DNA of 64,000 nucleotides from Paenibacillus vini. GTDB taxonomy: Bacteria; Bacillota; Bacilli; Paenibacillales; Paenibacillaceae. Made by a program: the position numbers and the translations under genes. How positions within the stretch are numbered: the stretch's first letter is position 1; every line of letters starts with the position of its first letter. The stretch lies in assembly GCF_018403325.1 (NCBI RefSeq), contig NZ_BOSL01000020.1, positions 16,436 to 80,435 on the forward strand, read 5' to 3'. Below are positions 1 to 8,889 of this stretch, piece after piece. The notes under the pieces are model-generated. The model saw nothing but the letters and a program-made list of their open reading frames with translations. It was not told the DNA's origin and ran no database searches.

Positions 1-38
1 AAAAAAGGACCATTTTGCCTTAAATTTGGTATGATAGA

Positions 39-63
39 GCCGCGTCGAAATTGACGCGGCTTT
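39..63 (+). terminator. GC-rich hairpin before the first gene
   Basis: Perfect 8-bp stem GCCGCGTC/GACGCGGC with a 6-base loop, followed by only three T residues. It could end transcription of a gene left of the window, or be a leader hairpin. The T tract is weak, so confidence is low. Confidence 0.35.
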
Positions 64-104
64 ACCGTTCTGTTCTATCTATTGAGTGCTTCAGGAGGAT
101 TCAT

Positions 105-1061
105 ATGCGACGCGAACAAGCCGCTCCAGCTGATTCTGCAGCATGGCTCGGGATTGCCAATCATATTGTCTTAGCCGCTTTCAAAGGAGTGGTAGGCCTG
201 CTGTTCGACAGCCGGGCATTGCTGGCCGATGCTCTTTATTCGGCTTCGGATGCCGCTGCCATGGTCTCGGATAAATTTAAACTCCACAGACGGCCAAAAA
301 AAAGAATAGTGCAGTCTGTCAATGCACCAAGCAGGGCAGGGGAACCGCTGCTGGTTATTATTCTGTCTGTTTTTTTGCTGATGGGAAGTTTTCAGATGGG
401 GATTTCATCAATCGCTGCCGTGTCAAAAGGGGACCTCGTACCTCCGGGGTATTTGGCCGGTGTCGCTATTGTGATCTCTATTGCCTTGAAGGAAGCTTTG
501 TTTCAATTTCAATACCGTCAATCCCGAAAACAACCGGGCGAGCATACGCAATTTCTCATCGAAGCCCATCGTTACTCCTGGTATTCCTCCGTTGCCGTGC
601 TGATCGGCGTATTCGGAACCATGACCGGGCAGGCGATGGAGTTGCCGGCATTGCTCTATCTGGATCCGGCTGCAGCGCTATTCGTAGCGTGCATGGTCCT
701 TTGGCGGGTTTATCTTATGGTGCGCGGCTCCGTTTACGGCTCATTGATTTCAGAGATGCAGGAGGAAGACGCCACACGATTTATTGAAACCGTTCAACGG
801 GTGCATGGCGTCATCACTGTAGAGGAGCTGAAAGCTCAGGAGAACGGCCATTATGTAACTATTACCGCGCGAATAAGCGTAAATCCGCGGATTACTGTGA
901 TGGAAGCGAATGATATTGCGAACCGGGCCAAGGTACTGCTGATGAACCGGTTTTCTCATGTTAGCGATGTCAGTATTCAGGTTTTGCCCTATGATCCCGG
1001 TTATCCTTATAAGAGCAATAATGAAGGGCCCGGCGATGACCTGCCGACTTTAATTCAATAG
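105..1061 (+). CDS. Cation diffusion facilitator (CDF)-like transporter with a degenerate metal site
   Basis: Integral membrane protein of 318 residues. An ATG preceded by AGGAGG at 93-98 sets the start. Several hydrophobic segments fill the first two thirds, and a soluble C-terminal part (about residue 220 on) resembles the cytoplasmic dimerisation domain of CDF metal exporters, which swap divalent metal for protons. The TM2 segment LLADALYSASD keeps both acidic positions of the family. The TM5 segment reads AHRYSWYSS where canonical members have an HRSD-like motif, so the usual Asp seems to be Ser. Transported metal cannot be deduced. It precedes recJ by 33 bases in the same direction and is probably cotranscribed. 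Family assignment is fairly sure; activity is uncertain because of the altered site. Confidence 0.75.
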   Translation: MRREQAAPADSAAWLGIANHIVLAAFKGVVGLLFDSRALLADALYSASDAAAMVSDKFKLHRRPKKRIVQSVNAPSRAGEPLLVIILSVFLLMGSFQMGISSIAAVSKGDLVPPGYLAGVAIVISIALKEALFQFQYRQSRKQPGEHTQFLIEAHRYSWYSSVAVLIGVFGTMTGQAMELPALLYLDPAAALFVACMVLWRVYLMVRGSVYGSLISEMQEEDATRFIETVQRVHGVITVEELKAQENGHYVTITARISVNPRITVMEANDIANRAKVLLMNRFSHVSDVSIQVLPYDPGYPYKSNNEGPGDDLPTLIQ

Positions 1062-1094
1062 CCTGCAGGGACGGCTGAGAAAGAAGGTGAAATT

Positions 1095-3500
1095 TTGCTT
1101 CAACCGAAGTATCAATGGAATACGCTCTCTTGCGACAGGGAAGCTGCCGATCTGCTTGCACGGCAACTGGACATCCCGCCGCTGGTAGCCTCTCTGATGG
1201 CTTCACGCGGTCTGGATAACCCGCAGGAGGCCTTGCGCTTCTTAAAGGGGACCATGGAAGACCTGCATGATCCGTTTCTCCTCAGCGGTATGAATGAGGC
1301 GGTTTCACGGATCAGGCAAGCGCTTGATCGTAATGAACGAATTTTGATTTACGGAGATTATGACGCTGACGGAGTCTCCTCTACGGCGTTGATGATCCAT
1401 CTTATGCGGCATTTGAACGCCGACTATGAATATTACATTCCCCATCGGTCCAAAGAGGGTTACGGACTACATATTCACGCTCTGGAGCAAGCCAAGGAGC
1501 GCGGAATTACGCTGGTCGTCACGGTCGATACGGGGATCAGCGCTGTTGAGCAAATAGCCTACGCCACAAGCGTCGGAATGGATGTCATCGTGACCGACCA
1601 TCATGAGCCTCCGCCTGTACTTCCTGACGCTTATGCACTCATTAATCCAAAGCTTGCCCATTGTCCTTATCCGTTTAAAGGTTTGGCTGGAGTGGGGGTT
1701 GCTTACAAATTGGCCGTAGCGCTGCTGGGGGAGGAGATTCCACCCGAATGGACAGAGCTTGCCGCTCTCGGTACGATAGCGGATTTAATGCCCCTGGTTG
1801 GTGAGAATAGAGTGCTTGTTCGCTATGGGCTGCAATCCATGGCGACTTCCGCCTTTCCCGGCATGACGGCTTTGCTTAAAACCGCCGGTTGGAAATCGGG
1901 CGAGGTGACGGCGACGAACGTGGCGTTCGGTCTCGCACCGCGTATCAATGCCAGCGGCAGAATGAGCCATGCCGGCCGGGCGGTTGAATTGCTGACAACC
2001 CACGATCGGGAGGAGGCAGAACTGGCGGCTCTGGACCTGGACATCTTGAACAAACAGCGGCAGGGGCTGGTGGAGGACATCGTCCAGGAGGCGCTGGTTG
2101 ATCTGGAGACCAAAGCAGCCGAAGGACGCCTTCCCGATGTGATCGTTGTAGCCGGAGAAGGGTGGAATGTCGGCGTTGTCGGTATCGTGGCCTCCAAAAT
2201 CCTCGAGCGTTACTATCGACCGACGCTGGTACTCGGTATCAACCCCGAGACCGGTGAATGCAAAGGCTCGGCTCGCTCGATTCCTGGTCTGGACATATAT
2301 GAGGCATTGACGCATTGCGCCGATTTGCTGGATCATTTCGGCGGTCATACCGCTGCAGCCGGCATGTCCCTGCCGCGGGAGCGGCTGGCCGAGTTCGACA
2401 AGCGGCTGAACGACTTTGCTTCCGCGGCTCTCCGTCCCGAGCATTTTATCCCGGTTATGCAAAATGATCTGGAATGTTCTCTTCAAGAGATCACCCTCCC
2501 GATCATCGAGCAGTTGGAGCTGCTGGCTCCGTTTGGCATGGCAAATCCGTGTCCGCGTTTACTGATCCGCGGGGCAAAATTGCTGGAATGCCGGCAGATG
2601 GGCAAGGATGGCAAGCATTTACGTTTGACGCTCGGCCAGAACGGCAAGACAGTAGAAGCGGTTGCTTTTGGAAAGGGAGAGCTTGCCTTCCTGCTTTCTG
2701 AGGAATCGGAAATTGATATTGTGGCGGAAGCGGGCATCAATGAATGGAACGGCTCGCGAAAACCGCAGCTGATGATCCAGGATCTCGCGGTTACCCATTT
2801 GCAAGTTTACGATTACAGGGGCTTCCGTAACCCGGTGGCCAAATTGGATGAATTGAAAGAGACCTTGGCCAAATGGACTTCTTTCGGACCGGGAACCGCT
2901 GCTGTCATGGTGAATTCAGGTTCGCCGCAACTGAACGGAAATGATTTGAACGGATGCTCGCTTTGGGTATATGATAGGGTAGTCGGTGCAAGTCCGGCTA
3001 ACTCTGAATCAGAAAAGGCGGGAGCGGAGGGAATAGGCACGCTGTTTATTTTGGAGCTGCCGGAGATGCCTGTGGAATGGAACAGCATGCTGGCCTTGTT
3101 CGGAAATTTGGAAAGAGTGTTTCTGCTTCATCCGAAAACTCCGGTTCGAGAAATGCTTGAGCCGCCTTCTCGCGAGCAGTTCAAAGGGGTATATGCCCTT
3201 TTGAGAAAGCTTGCGCCGGAGGGACACCGGGAAGACGAACTGGTTGCCGCTTTGAAGGCACGTACGAAGTTATCCGGACGAATGCTTGGCCTAACCTTGG
3301 ATGTTTTTGAGGAACTTGGCTTTATTGAGCGGACTTCGGGCATAGTAACTGTAGCCGCGTCACCGCCCAAGCGACCGCTCGAGTCTTCGACGAGATACCG
3401 GGAACTGGGACTGCTGGCGGAAATGGAGCATATTTTGCTGCATGCACCGGTTCCGCAGATTACCGAATGGATGCAAACCCATATACAAGGGGCTTCATAA
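1095..3500 (+). CDS. recJ: Single-stranded-DNA-specific exonuclease RecJ
   Basis: RecJ degrades single-stranded DNA 5'-3' in recombinational repair, mismatch repair and processing of stalled forks. The 801-residue protein has the DHH phosphoesterase motifs GDYDADG at about residue 87 and VTDHHEPP at about 166, followed by the DHHA1 part with GGHTAAAGMS around residue 416, and a long C-terminal extension as in Bacillus YrvE (about 786 residues), longer than the 577-residue E. coli enzyme. The start is TTG at 1095, chosen because GAAGGTGA lies just upstream. Order CDF-recJ-apt-relA is syntenic with Bacillus. Confident assignment. Confidence 0.95.
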   Translation: MLQPKYQWNTLSCDREAADLLARQLDIPPLVASLMASRGLDNPQEALRFLKGTMEDLHDPFLLSGMNEAVSRIRQALDRNERILIYGDYDADGVSSTALMIHLMRHLNADYEYYIPHRSKEGYGLHIHALEQAKERGITLVVTVDTGISAVEQIAYATSVGMDVIVTDHHEPPPVLPDAYALINPKLAHCPYPFKGLAGVGVAYKLAVALLGEEIPPEWTELAALGTIADLMPLVGENRVLVRYGLQSMATSAFPGMTALLKTAGWKSGEVTATNVAFGLAPRINASGRMSHAGRAVELLTTHDREEAELAALDLDILNKQRQGLVEDIVQEALVDLETKAAEGRLPDVIVVAGEGWNVGVVGIVASKILERYYRPTLVLGINPETGECKGSARSIPGLDIYEALTHCADLLDHFGGHTAAAGMSLPRERLAEFDKRLNDFASAALRPEHFIPVMQNDLECSLQEITLPIIEQLELLAPFGMANPCPRLLIRGAKLLECRQMGKDGKHLRLTLGQNGKTVEAVAFGKGELAFLLSEESEIDIVAEAGINEWNGSRKPQLMIQDLAVTHLQVYDYRGFRNPVAKLDELKETLAKWTSFGPGTAAVMVNSGSPQLNGNDLNGCSLWVYDRVVGASPANSESEKAGAEGIGTLFILELPEMPVEWNSMLALFGNLERVFLLHPKTPVREMLEPPSREQFKGVYALLRKLAPEGHREDELVAALKARTKLSGRMLGLTLDVFEELGFIERTSGIVTVAASPPKRPLESSTRYRELGLLAEMEHILLHAPVPQITEWMQTHIQGAS

Positions 3501-3547
3501 ATCTATACATTCATAGCAATTCGCATATTTTCTAGGAGGAGATTTTA

Positions 3548-4066
3548 TTGGATTTCAAAGACTATATCCGGGTCATTCCGGATTTCCCGCAACCGGGCAT
3601 CAGCTTCAAGGATATTACAACTTTGCTGAATGACGGTGAGAAATACCGGCTGGCGATCGATGAATTGAAACAACTTGTTTCAAATCTGAAGATCGATCTG
3701 ATCGCAGGACCCGAGGCCCGCGGCTTCGTTGTAGGAGCTCCGCTTGCTTATGCTCTGGGCGTGGGATTCGTCCCGATCCGCAAGAGCGGCAAGCTTCCTT
3801 ATGAGACTATCGAGGTCGGCTACGACCTTGAGTACGGTAAAGATCGGCTCGCCATGCACAGCGATGCCATCAAACCGGGGCAAAACGTCCTCATTGCCGA
3901 CGATCTTCTCGCCACGGGCGGTACGATCTCTACTTCCGTCGATCTTGTCCGCCAGCTTGGGGGAAATGTAGTCGGAACGGCCTTCCTGATCGAGCTCGGC
4001 GAATTGAACGGACGCGCGAAGCTGCCGGATATTGAAGTCTTTTCCCTCGTTCATTACGATTACTAA
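3548..4066 (+). CDS. apt: Adenine phosphoribosyltransferase
   Basis: Cytoplasmic purine salvage enzyme making AMP and pyrophosphate from adenine and PRPP. At 172 residues it matches the usual length (about 170). The PRPP-binding loop [13 protein letters not shown] is at about residues 117-129 and the AGPEARGF segment at about 54-61. The start is TTG at 3548 after a strong TAGGAGGAG site. It follows recJ by 47 bases, as in Bacillus, and is closed by the bidirectional terminator at 4091. Confidence 0.96.
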   Translation: MDFKDYIRVIPDFPQPGISFKDITTLLNDGEKYRLAIDELKQLVSNLKIDLIAGPEARGFVVGAPLAYALGVGFVPIRKSGKLPYETIEVGYDLEYGKDRLAMHSDAIKPGQNVLIADDLLATGGTISTSVDLVRQLGGNVVGTAFLIELGELNGRAKLPDIEVFSLVHYDY

Positions 4067-4090
4067 AAAGGAAGCCTCAATAAATGTAAT

Positions 4091-4132
4091 AAAAAAGCCT
4101 CCATATCACCTTGGTGATATAGAGGCTTTTAC
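4091..4132. terminator. Bidirectional terminator between apt and the uracil permease gene
   Basis: Long near-perfect stem (AAAAGCCTC...GAGGCTTTT with inner ATATCACC/GGTGATAT) and a 2-base loop. It has A-rich and T-rich ends, so it can serve both the plus-strand apt and the convergent minus-strand permease gene. Confidence 0.85.
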
Positions 4133-4148
4133 GCATTGAGCCTTAGGC

Positions 4149-5444
4149 TTAATGAGCCGCTTTTTCCTCATCCTTGTCGTTGGACCAGCCAAGTACCTGA
4201 ATCAGCTTGAAGAACAAGCTTAGCACAATTCCGACGATGGTGGCTAAAGCCATTCCCTTCAACTCTACCGTACCCATCGTCAGCTTCGTGCCGCTGAGGC
4301 CGATGACGAGAACGATGGTTGCAAGCAGCATGTTCGTCGGCTTGGAGAAATCGACTTTTTGCTCTACGAAGATCCGCAGACCGGAAGCTGCGATTACGCC
4401 GAACAGCAGCAGGGAGACGCCGCCCATAACAGGCTCGGGGATGAAGGCGATGATCGCAGAGAATTTACCCGAGAAAGAGAGCAGGATCGCGAAGATGGCT
4501 GCGCCGCCGATAACGAAGATGGAATACACTTTCGTCAGGGCCATGACACCGATATTTTCACCATAGGTTGTATTTGGTGTCGAACCTACGAAGCCGGACA
4601 AGATGGTTGAAATACCGTTACCAAGCAGTGAGCGGTGAAGACCGGGGTCTTTGGACAAATCTTTGCCTACGATATTGCTCGTAACGAGCAAATGCCCGAT
4701 ATGTTCCACGATGACGACCAGAGCCACGGGGATGATCGTGATGATGGCGGAAATGTTCCATTGCGGCGTAGTTACAGTCGGAAGCGAGAACCACTTGGCT
4801 TGGGCAATCGCAGCAGTATTCACTTCGCCCATAAAATAAGCGAGAACATAACCAACGACGATTCCGATCAGAATGTGGATGATTTTTGGAAAGCCACGGA
4901 ATAGGACCGCGCCTAGAACCGTGACACCCAAGGTAACCAGCGAGAGCGTGATGTAAGTAGAGTTCGGAGACCATGCTTCGCCTGGATTTTTCGAAATCCA
5001 GCCTGCCATGCCTGCGGCCACCGGAATGAGTTCCAGACCGATCAGGGCAACGATGGCACCCATCGCAGCTGGAGGAAAGACGACGTCGATCCAGGAAGTT
5101 CCTGCATATTTGACGAGCAATCCGACGAGCATGAAGATCACGCCGGTCACAATGAAGGCACCCAGTGCCAGCGAGTAGCCGTTGCCCGGATAAGACGCCA
5201 AGACCAGAGACACCGGAGAGATGAAGGCAAAGCTGGAACCAAGATAAGCTGGGATCTTTCCTTTACAGATGAAGATGTAAAGCAGGGTTCCGATGCCGTT
5301 CATCAGCAAAATCATGCCGGGATCGACGCCGAACAGGTTCGGTACAAGCACGGTGCTGCCGAACATGGCGAACAGGTGTTGCACACTCAGCAGAACACCA
5401 GGTCCGAAAGGAACTTTTTCATTAACTTGAATTTCACGTTGCAA
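4149..5444 (-). CDS. uraA: Uracil permease / NCS2 (uracil-xanthine) symporter
   Basis: Membrane transporter of the nucleobase:cation symporter-2 family, importing uracil or a related base with protons; 431 residues with about 14 hydrophobic segments. Family features include PFGPGVLLSVQHLFAMFGST near the N-terminus and GSTPNTTYGENIGVMALT near residue 285, the latter a hallmark of UraA/PyrP. An upstream in-frame GTG at 5453 overlaps its own AGGAG, so TTG at 5444, 8 bases after AGGAG, is the better start. It has a sigma-A promoter only about 40 bases upstream, leaving no room for a PyrR attenuator. Specificity for uracil rather than xanthine is inferred from similarity. Confidence 0.88.
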   Translation of the reverse strand: MQREIQVNEKVPFGPGVLLSVQHLFAMFGSTVLVPNLFGVDPGMILLMNGIGTLLYIFICKGKIPAYLGSSFAFISPVSLVLASYPGNGYSLALGAFIVTGVIFMLVGLLVKYAGTSWIDVVFPPAAMGAIVALIGLELIPVAAGMAGWISKNPGEAWSPNSTYITLSLVTLGVTVLGAVLFRGFPKIIHILIGIVVGYVLAYFMGEVNTAAIAQAKWFSLPTVTTPQWNISAIITIIPVALVVIVEHIGHLLVTSNIVGKDLSKDPGLHRSLLGNGISTILSGFVGSTPNTTYGENIGVMALTKVYSIFVIGGAAIFAILLSFSGKFSAIIAFIPEPVMGGVSLLLFGVIAASGLRIFVEQKVDFSKPTNMLLATIVLVIGLSGTKLTMGTVELKGMALATIVGIVLSLFFKLIQVLGWSNDKDEEKAAH

Positions 5445-5491
5445 CAGGGTCACTCCTCTATTTTTCGTACATAATGAAAACTATCCTTAAT

Positions 5492-5520
5492 AGATTAATG
5501 AGAATGGCGACATTTTTCAA
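5492..5520 (-). promoter_or_regulatory. Sigma-A promoter of the uracil permease gene
   Basis: On the minus strand TTGAAA (5520-5515) and TAATCT (5497-5492) are 17 bases apart. The leader to the TTG start is roughly 40 bases. Confidence 0.6.
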
Positions 5521-5548
5521 CACAAAATTTATTTTGCCTAAGTGCGAG

Positions 5549-5711
5549 CTCAAAAAGTCAGGTTTTCAGGACCAAGAAGGTTGGATGAAGCTAGGGACTG
5601 AGTAGCGGAGCGTACATGGGGTACGTGAGCAACGGAAGGCCCGGCTGAATTCAAGATTCGACGTCGAATCCGTTTCGTGATCTGCTTCGTCATGGAAAGA
5701 TGACTTTTTGA
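5549..5711. repeat. Dispersed structured repeat element, copy A
   Basis: About 163-bp element bounded by an 11-bp perfect terminal inverted repeat, TCAAAAAGTCA at 5550-5560 and TGACTTTTTGA at 5701-5711. The core shares long identical blocks (AGAAGGTTGGATGAAG, ACTGAGTAGCGGAGCGTA, TACGTGAGCAACGGAAGG, GAATTCAAGATTCGA) with the copy at 40550-40693. An internal hairpin CGTAC/GTACG and a 14-bp palindrome ATTCGACGTCGAAT are present. It codes for nothing recognisable. It lies between the diverging uracil permease and relA promoters. Confidence 0.85.
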
Positions 5712-5837
5712 ACAACCTCTTGAAGGTTATTCTACAGATTCTCCTAAATGATTCTTTAGCATACGCCGGCGAGGAGTTGAGAAAAAGTAAGGATTACACG
5801 GTCTCTGACTATTTTTTGGCGGCAAAGTGTCCGAGAG

Positions 5838-5866
5838 TTGACGGAAGAGAACGCAAGAGTCATAAT
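5838..5866 (+). promoter_or_regulatory. Sigma-A promoter of relA
   Basis: TTGACG (5838-5843), 17-base spacer, CATAAT (5861-5866), about 48 bases before the relA start. Confidence 0.65.
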
Positions 5867-5914
5867 TATAGGAAATCAAAATTGGGGATATAGAAAGGAA
5901 TCGAGCAGGATTCA

Positions 5915-8089
5915 ATGGGCATAGAGCGATTACTTGAAAAGGCGTCGGCCTATATAAAAGAACCGGATTTGGAGCGCATCCGTGAGGCATACGATTTTGC
6001 GGAGCAGGCTCATCACGGACAAGTGCGCAAATCCGGAGAACCATATATTCTTCATCCTTTGGCGGTGGCGGAAATTGTCGTCAATATGCAGATGGACAGT
6101 TTGTCCATTATTGCAGCTCTGCTTCATGATGTAGTTGAGGACACTACCGTATCCCTGAAGGAGATCGAGGAGCATTTCGGCCATGATTGCGCCATGCTTG
6201 TCGACGGGCTGACGAAGCTGGAGCGGATCAAATTCCGATCCAAGGAAGAGCAGCAAAATGAGAACTACCGGAAAATGTTCATCGCCATGGCGCAGGACAT
6301 CCGAGTGATTGTCATTAAGCTTGCAGACCGTCTGCACAACATGCGCACGTTGAAATATCAATCCGAAGAGAGCCAGCGGCGCATCGCGTATGAAACGCTG
6401 GAGATATTTTGTCCGATTGCTAACCGGCTCGGGATTTCGGCGATCAAATGGGAAATGGAAGATATTGCGCTAAGGTATTTGAATCCGCAGCAATATTACC
6501 GGATCGCCAATTTGATGCGGAAAAAAAGGGCGGAACGCGAGGAGTACATCGAAAGCGTAATCTCACGCATATCCGAGAAGCTGGATGAGATGAGCGTTGA
6601 GGCCGACTTGTCGGGACGTCCCAAGCATATTTATAGCGTCTATAAAAAGATGACCACCAAAAACAAGCAGTTCAATGAAATTTATGACCTGCTTGCAATT
6701 CGGATCATCGTCGACAATATCAAAGATTGTTACGCAACCTTAGGCATCATCCATACATTATGGAAACCGATGCCGGGGAGATTTAAGGATTATATCGCAA
6801 TGCCGAAGGCGAACATGTACCAGTCGCTGCATACGACGGTCGTAGGGCCCAACGGTGAGCCGACTGAAGTGCAGATCCGTACCTGGGAGATGCATCGGAC
6901 GGCGGAATACGGGATCGCCGCGCACTGGGCTTATAAGGAAGGTCCGGAAACCGGCGGCCCTGAGAAGAAGATGACGTTTTTCAACGAGATTCTGGAGCTT
7001 CAGCACGAAGCGAAGGATGCTTCGGAATTTGTTGAATCGCTCAAAATGGACTTTTTTACCGATTTGGTATTTGTATTTACGCCTTCCGGCGAAGTGATCG
7101 AATTACCTTCGGGATCGGTTCCGCTGGACTTTGCTTACCGGATTCATACCGAGGTCGGCAACCGCACGATCGGCGCCAAAGTCAACGGCCGGATCGTACC
7201 GCTGGACCATCGGTTAAAGACCGGGGATATCGTAGAAATCCTCACATCCAAGCATTCCTACGGACCGAGCCAGGATTGGCTCAAAATTGCGCAATCTTCC
7301 CATGCGCGAAGCAAAATCAAGCAGTGGTTCAAAAAGGAGAAACGCGAGGAGAACGTCGAAAAAGGCCGCGAAGCGATCGAACGCGAATTGAAGCGGGCCG
7401 GCATTGAGCCTTCCGCCTGGATGTCGGACGACAAGCTTATGGAGGCCTGTAAGAAATTTGCCTTCAACGATATCGACGATATGTTGTCGGCCGTAGGATT
7501 CGGCGGCATCACAGCGGCTCAGATCACCACTAAGCTGACAGAGAAGCTTCGCAAAGAGCAGGAAGAGAGCAGCTCGATCGAGCTTACCTCGGAAGTGAAG
7601 GAAGTAAAAGCACCGGAAGAGCGTAGACCTCGTCCGACAAACGGAGTCGTGGTCAAGGGGATCGATAACCTGCTCGTCCGTTTTGCCAGATGCTGCAACC
7701 CGGTTCCCGGCGACGATATCGTAGGCTATATTACACGCGGACGTGGCGTCTCCGTGCATCGCAGCGATTGCCCGAACATACCTAACGGAAATGACGATGA
7801 AGAAGCTGCACGCGTTATCGACGTGGAATGGGAGAACGCCATCGAGGCAAATTACAGCGTCGATATTGAAATTACGGGACATGATCGCCGGAATTTCCTT
7901 AACGAAGTGCTGCAGGCTGTATCGGAGAGCAAGACGAATATTTCGGCCGTTTCCGGACGGTCGGACAAAAACAAAATGGCGCTAGTCCATATGACGATTC
8001 TGATCCGGAATACGGACCATCTGCAATCCGTCGTCGAGAAAATCAAACGGGTGAAAGATGTTTACACCGTGCACCGGATTATGCAATAA
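5915..8089 (+). CDS. relA: Bifunctional (p)ppGpp synthetase/hydrolase (Rel)
   Basis: Stringent-response enzyme that makes (p)ppGpp from ATP and GTP/GDP on ribosomes carrying uncharged tRNA, and also degrades it. The 724-residue protein shows the full long-RSH order: HD hydrolase domain (LLHDVVEDT, H71-D72; KLADRLHNM near 137), synthetase domain (HIYSVYKKM near 230, YDLLAIRI), TGS domain about 385-450 (DLVFVFTPSGE), and C-terminal zinc-finger/ACT region with RFARCCNPVPGD near 585. The intact HD motif indicates a bifunctional Rel rather than a synthetase-only RelA. It is followed by dtd after 18 bases, as in Bacillus. Confidence 0.96.
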   Translation: MGIERLLEKASAYIKEPDLERIREAYDFAEQAHHGQVRKSGEPYILHPLAVAEIVVNMQMDSLSIIAALLHDVVEDTTVSLKEIEEHFGHDCAMLVDGLTKLERIKFRSKEEQQNENYRKMFIAMAQDIRVIVIKLADRLHNMRTLKYQSEESQRRIAYETLEIFCPIANRLGISAIKWEMEDIALRYLNPQQYYRIANLMRKKRAEREEYIESVISRISEKLDEMSVEADLSGRPKHIYSVYKKMTTKNKQFNEIYDLLAIRIIVDNIKDCYATLGIIHTLWKPMPGRFKDYIAMPKANMYQSLHTTVVGPNGEPTEVQIRTWEMHRTAEYGIAAHWAYKEGPETGGPEKKMTFFNEILELQHEAKDASEFVESLKMDFFTDLVFVFTPSGEVIELPSGSVPLDFAYRIHTEVGNRTIGAKVNGRIVPLDHRLKTGDIVEILTSKHSYGPSQDWLKIAQSSHARSKIKQWFKKEKREENVEKGREAIERELKRAGIEPSAWMSDDKLMEACKKFAFNDIDDMLSAVGFGGITAAQITTKLTEKLRKEQEESSSIELTSEVKEVKAPEERRPRPTNGVVVKGIDNLLVRFARCCNPVPGDDIVGYITRGRGVSVHRSDCPNIPNGNDDEEAARVIDVEWENAIEANYSVDIEITGHDRRNFLNEVLQAVSESKTNISAVSGRSDKNKMALVHMTILIRNTDHLQSVVEKIKRVKDVYTVHRIMQ

Positions 8090-8107
8090 GGAACAGGAGT
8101 ACGCAAC

Positions 8108-8554
8108 ATGAAAATCGTAGTTCAACGCTGCAAGCGGGCAAAGGTGGATGTTTCGGGAGAGACGATCGGATCCATCGGGCAAGGCCTTCTCCTGCTGGTA
8201 GGTATCACACATGAGGATTGTGAGAAGGATGCGGCTTATCTCGCAGATAAAATCGCCGGGCTTCGCATCTTTGAGGATGAGGATGGCAAAATGAATCTCA
8301 GTGTGGCGGACATCGGCGGGGCCATTTTATCGGTATCGCAATTTACGCTCTACGGGGATTGCCGGAAAGGCAAACGACCGAGCTTTACAACGGCGGCGAA
8401 ACCGGAAATCGCGGAACCGCTGTACGAGAAGTTTAACGATTTGCTGCGTCAGAAGGGATTGGTAGTAGAGACCGGACAGTTTGGGGCCGATATGGATGTG
8501 GATTTCACGAATTGGGGGCCGGTTACCCTTATTTTGGACCACCCTTTTCAATGA
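8108..8554 (+). CDS. dtd: D-aminoacyl-tRNA deacylase
   Basis: Dtd hydrolyses D-amino acids (and glycine from tRNA-Ala) off mischarged tRNA. The 148-residue length is typical. Two hallmark motifs are visible: [17 protein letters not shown] at about 77-93 and the Gly-cisPro motif NWGPVTL near 136-142. The ATG at 8108 follows GGAACAGGAG. It is translationally close to relA (18-base gap) and likely in one transcript with it. Confidence 0.96.
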   Translation: MKIVVQRCKRAKVDVSGETIGSIGQGLLLLVGITHEDCEKDAAYLADKIAGLRIFEDEDGKMNLSVADIGGAILSVSQFTLYGDCRKGKRPSFTTAAKPEIAEPLYEKFNDLLRQKGLVVETGQFGADMDVDFTNWGPVTLILDHPFQ

Positions 8555-8646
8555 TTTTGAAGAAGATGGTTGGGATAAAGGATTCTTTTATGGGACAACC
8601 TGTGAATGTACAGTGAAATTGTCCGTAAAAGGGGTTACCGATCTCA

Positions 8647-8811
8647 ATGCGTCAATCTATAAAGTCAAGGGTTTGGCAAGGGCTTCCGCTCATGGCCGCC
8701 GGGGAGCGCAGCGAAGCGCTTGCTCTGGTACGCTCTGCGCAGGATGAGGAATTGCAGACCGTCCGGGAGATTAAACCTTCCGGCGAGTATATTCCGCGGC
8801 CAGGAAGCTAA
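8647..8811 (+). CDS. Possible small protein downstream of dtd (54 residues)
   Basis: An ATG-initiated frame of 54 codons fills the gap between dtd and the terminator at 8829 and ends 18 bases before it. An AAAAGGGG tract lies 12 bases upstream of the ATG, rather distant for a ribosome site. The product begins MRQSIKSRVWQG and is rich in Arg, Glu and Pro, with no membrane segment. No family is recognised. The placement against the terminator is the main support; it may also be a decayed gene. Confidence 0.35.
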   Translation: MRQSIKSRVWQGLPLMAAGERSEALALVRSAQDEELQTVREIKPSGEYIPRPGS

Positions 8812-8828
8812 GTCTCTGGAATAGGAAA

Positions 8829-8860
8829 GGATCGGGCGAGTTATGCCCGGTTCTTTTTTT
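8829..8860 (+). terminator. Terminator of the relA-dtd transcript
   Basis: Nine-pair stem GGATCGGGC/GCCCGGTTC (with G-U pairs), 7-base loop and a run of seven T. Confidence 0.8.
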
Positions 8861-8889
8861 ATGGCTGAATTAAACTTCGTTGTTTATAT

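Noticed and set aside
5454-5547. Riboswitch or PyrR attenuator for the uracil permease gene
   Set aside because: The promoter leaves only about 40 bases of leader, and no PyrR-type anti-antiterminator stem or terminator is visible.
5708-5893. 61-codon plus-strand frame upstream of relA
   Set aside because: It starts inside the terminal repeat of the dispersed element, has no ribosome site, and covers the relA promoter.
8481-8747. 88-codon frame overlapping the dtd end
   Set aside because: Mostly out of frame with dtd, no ribosome site, and Cys/Trp-rich in a way typical of shadow frames.
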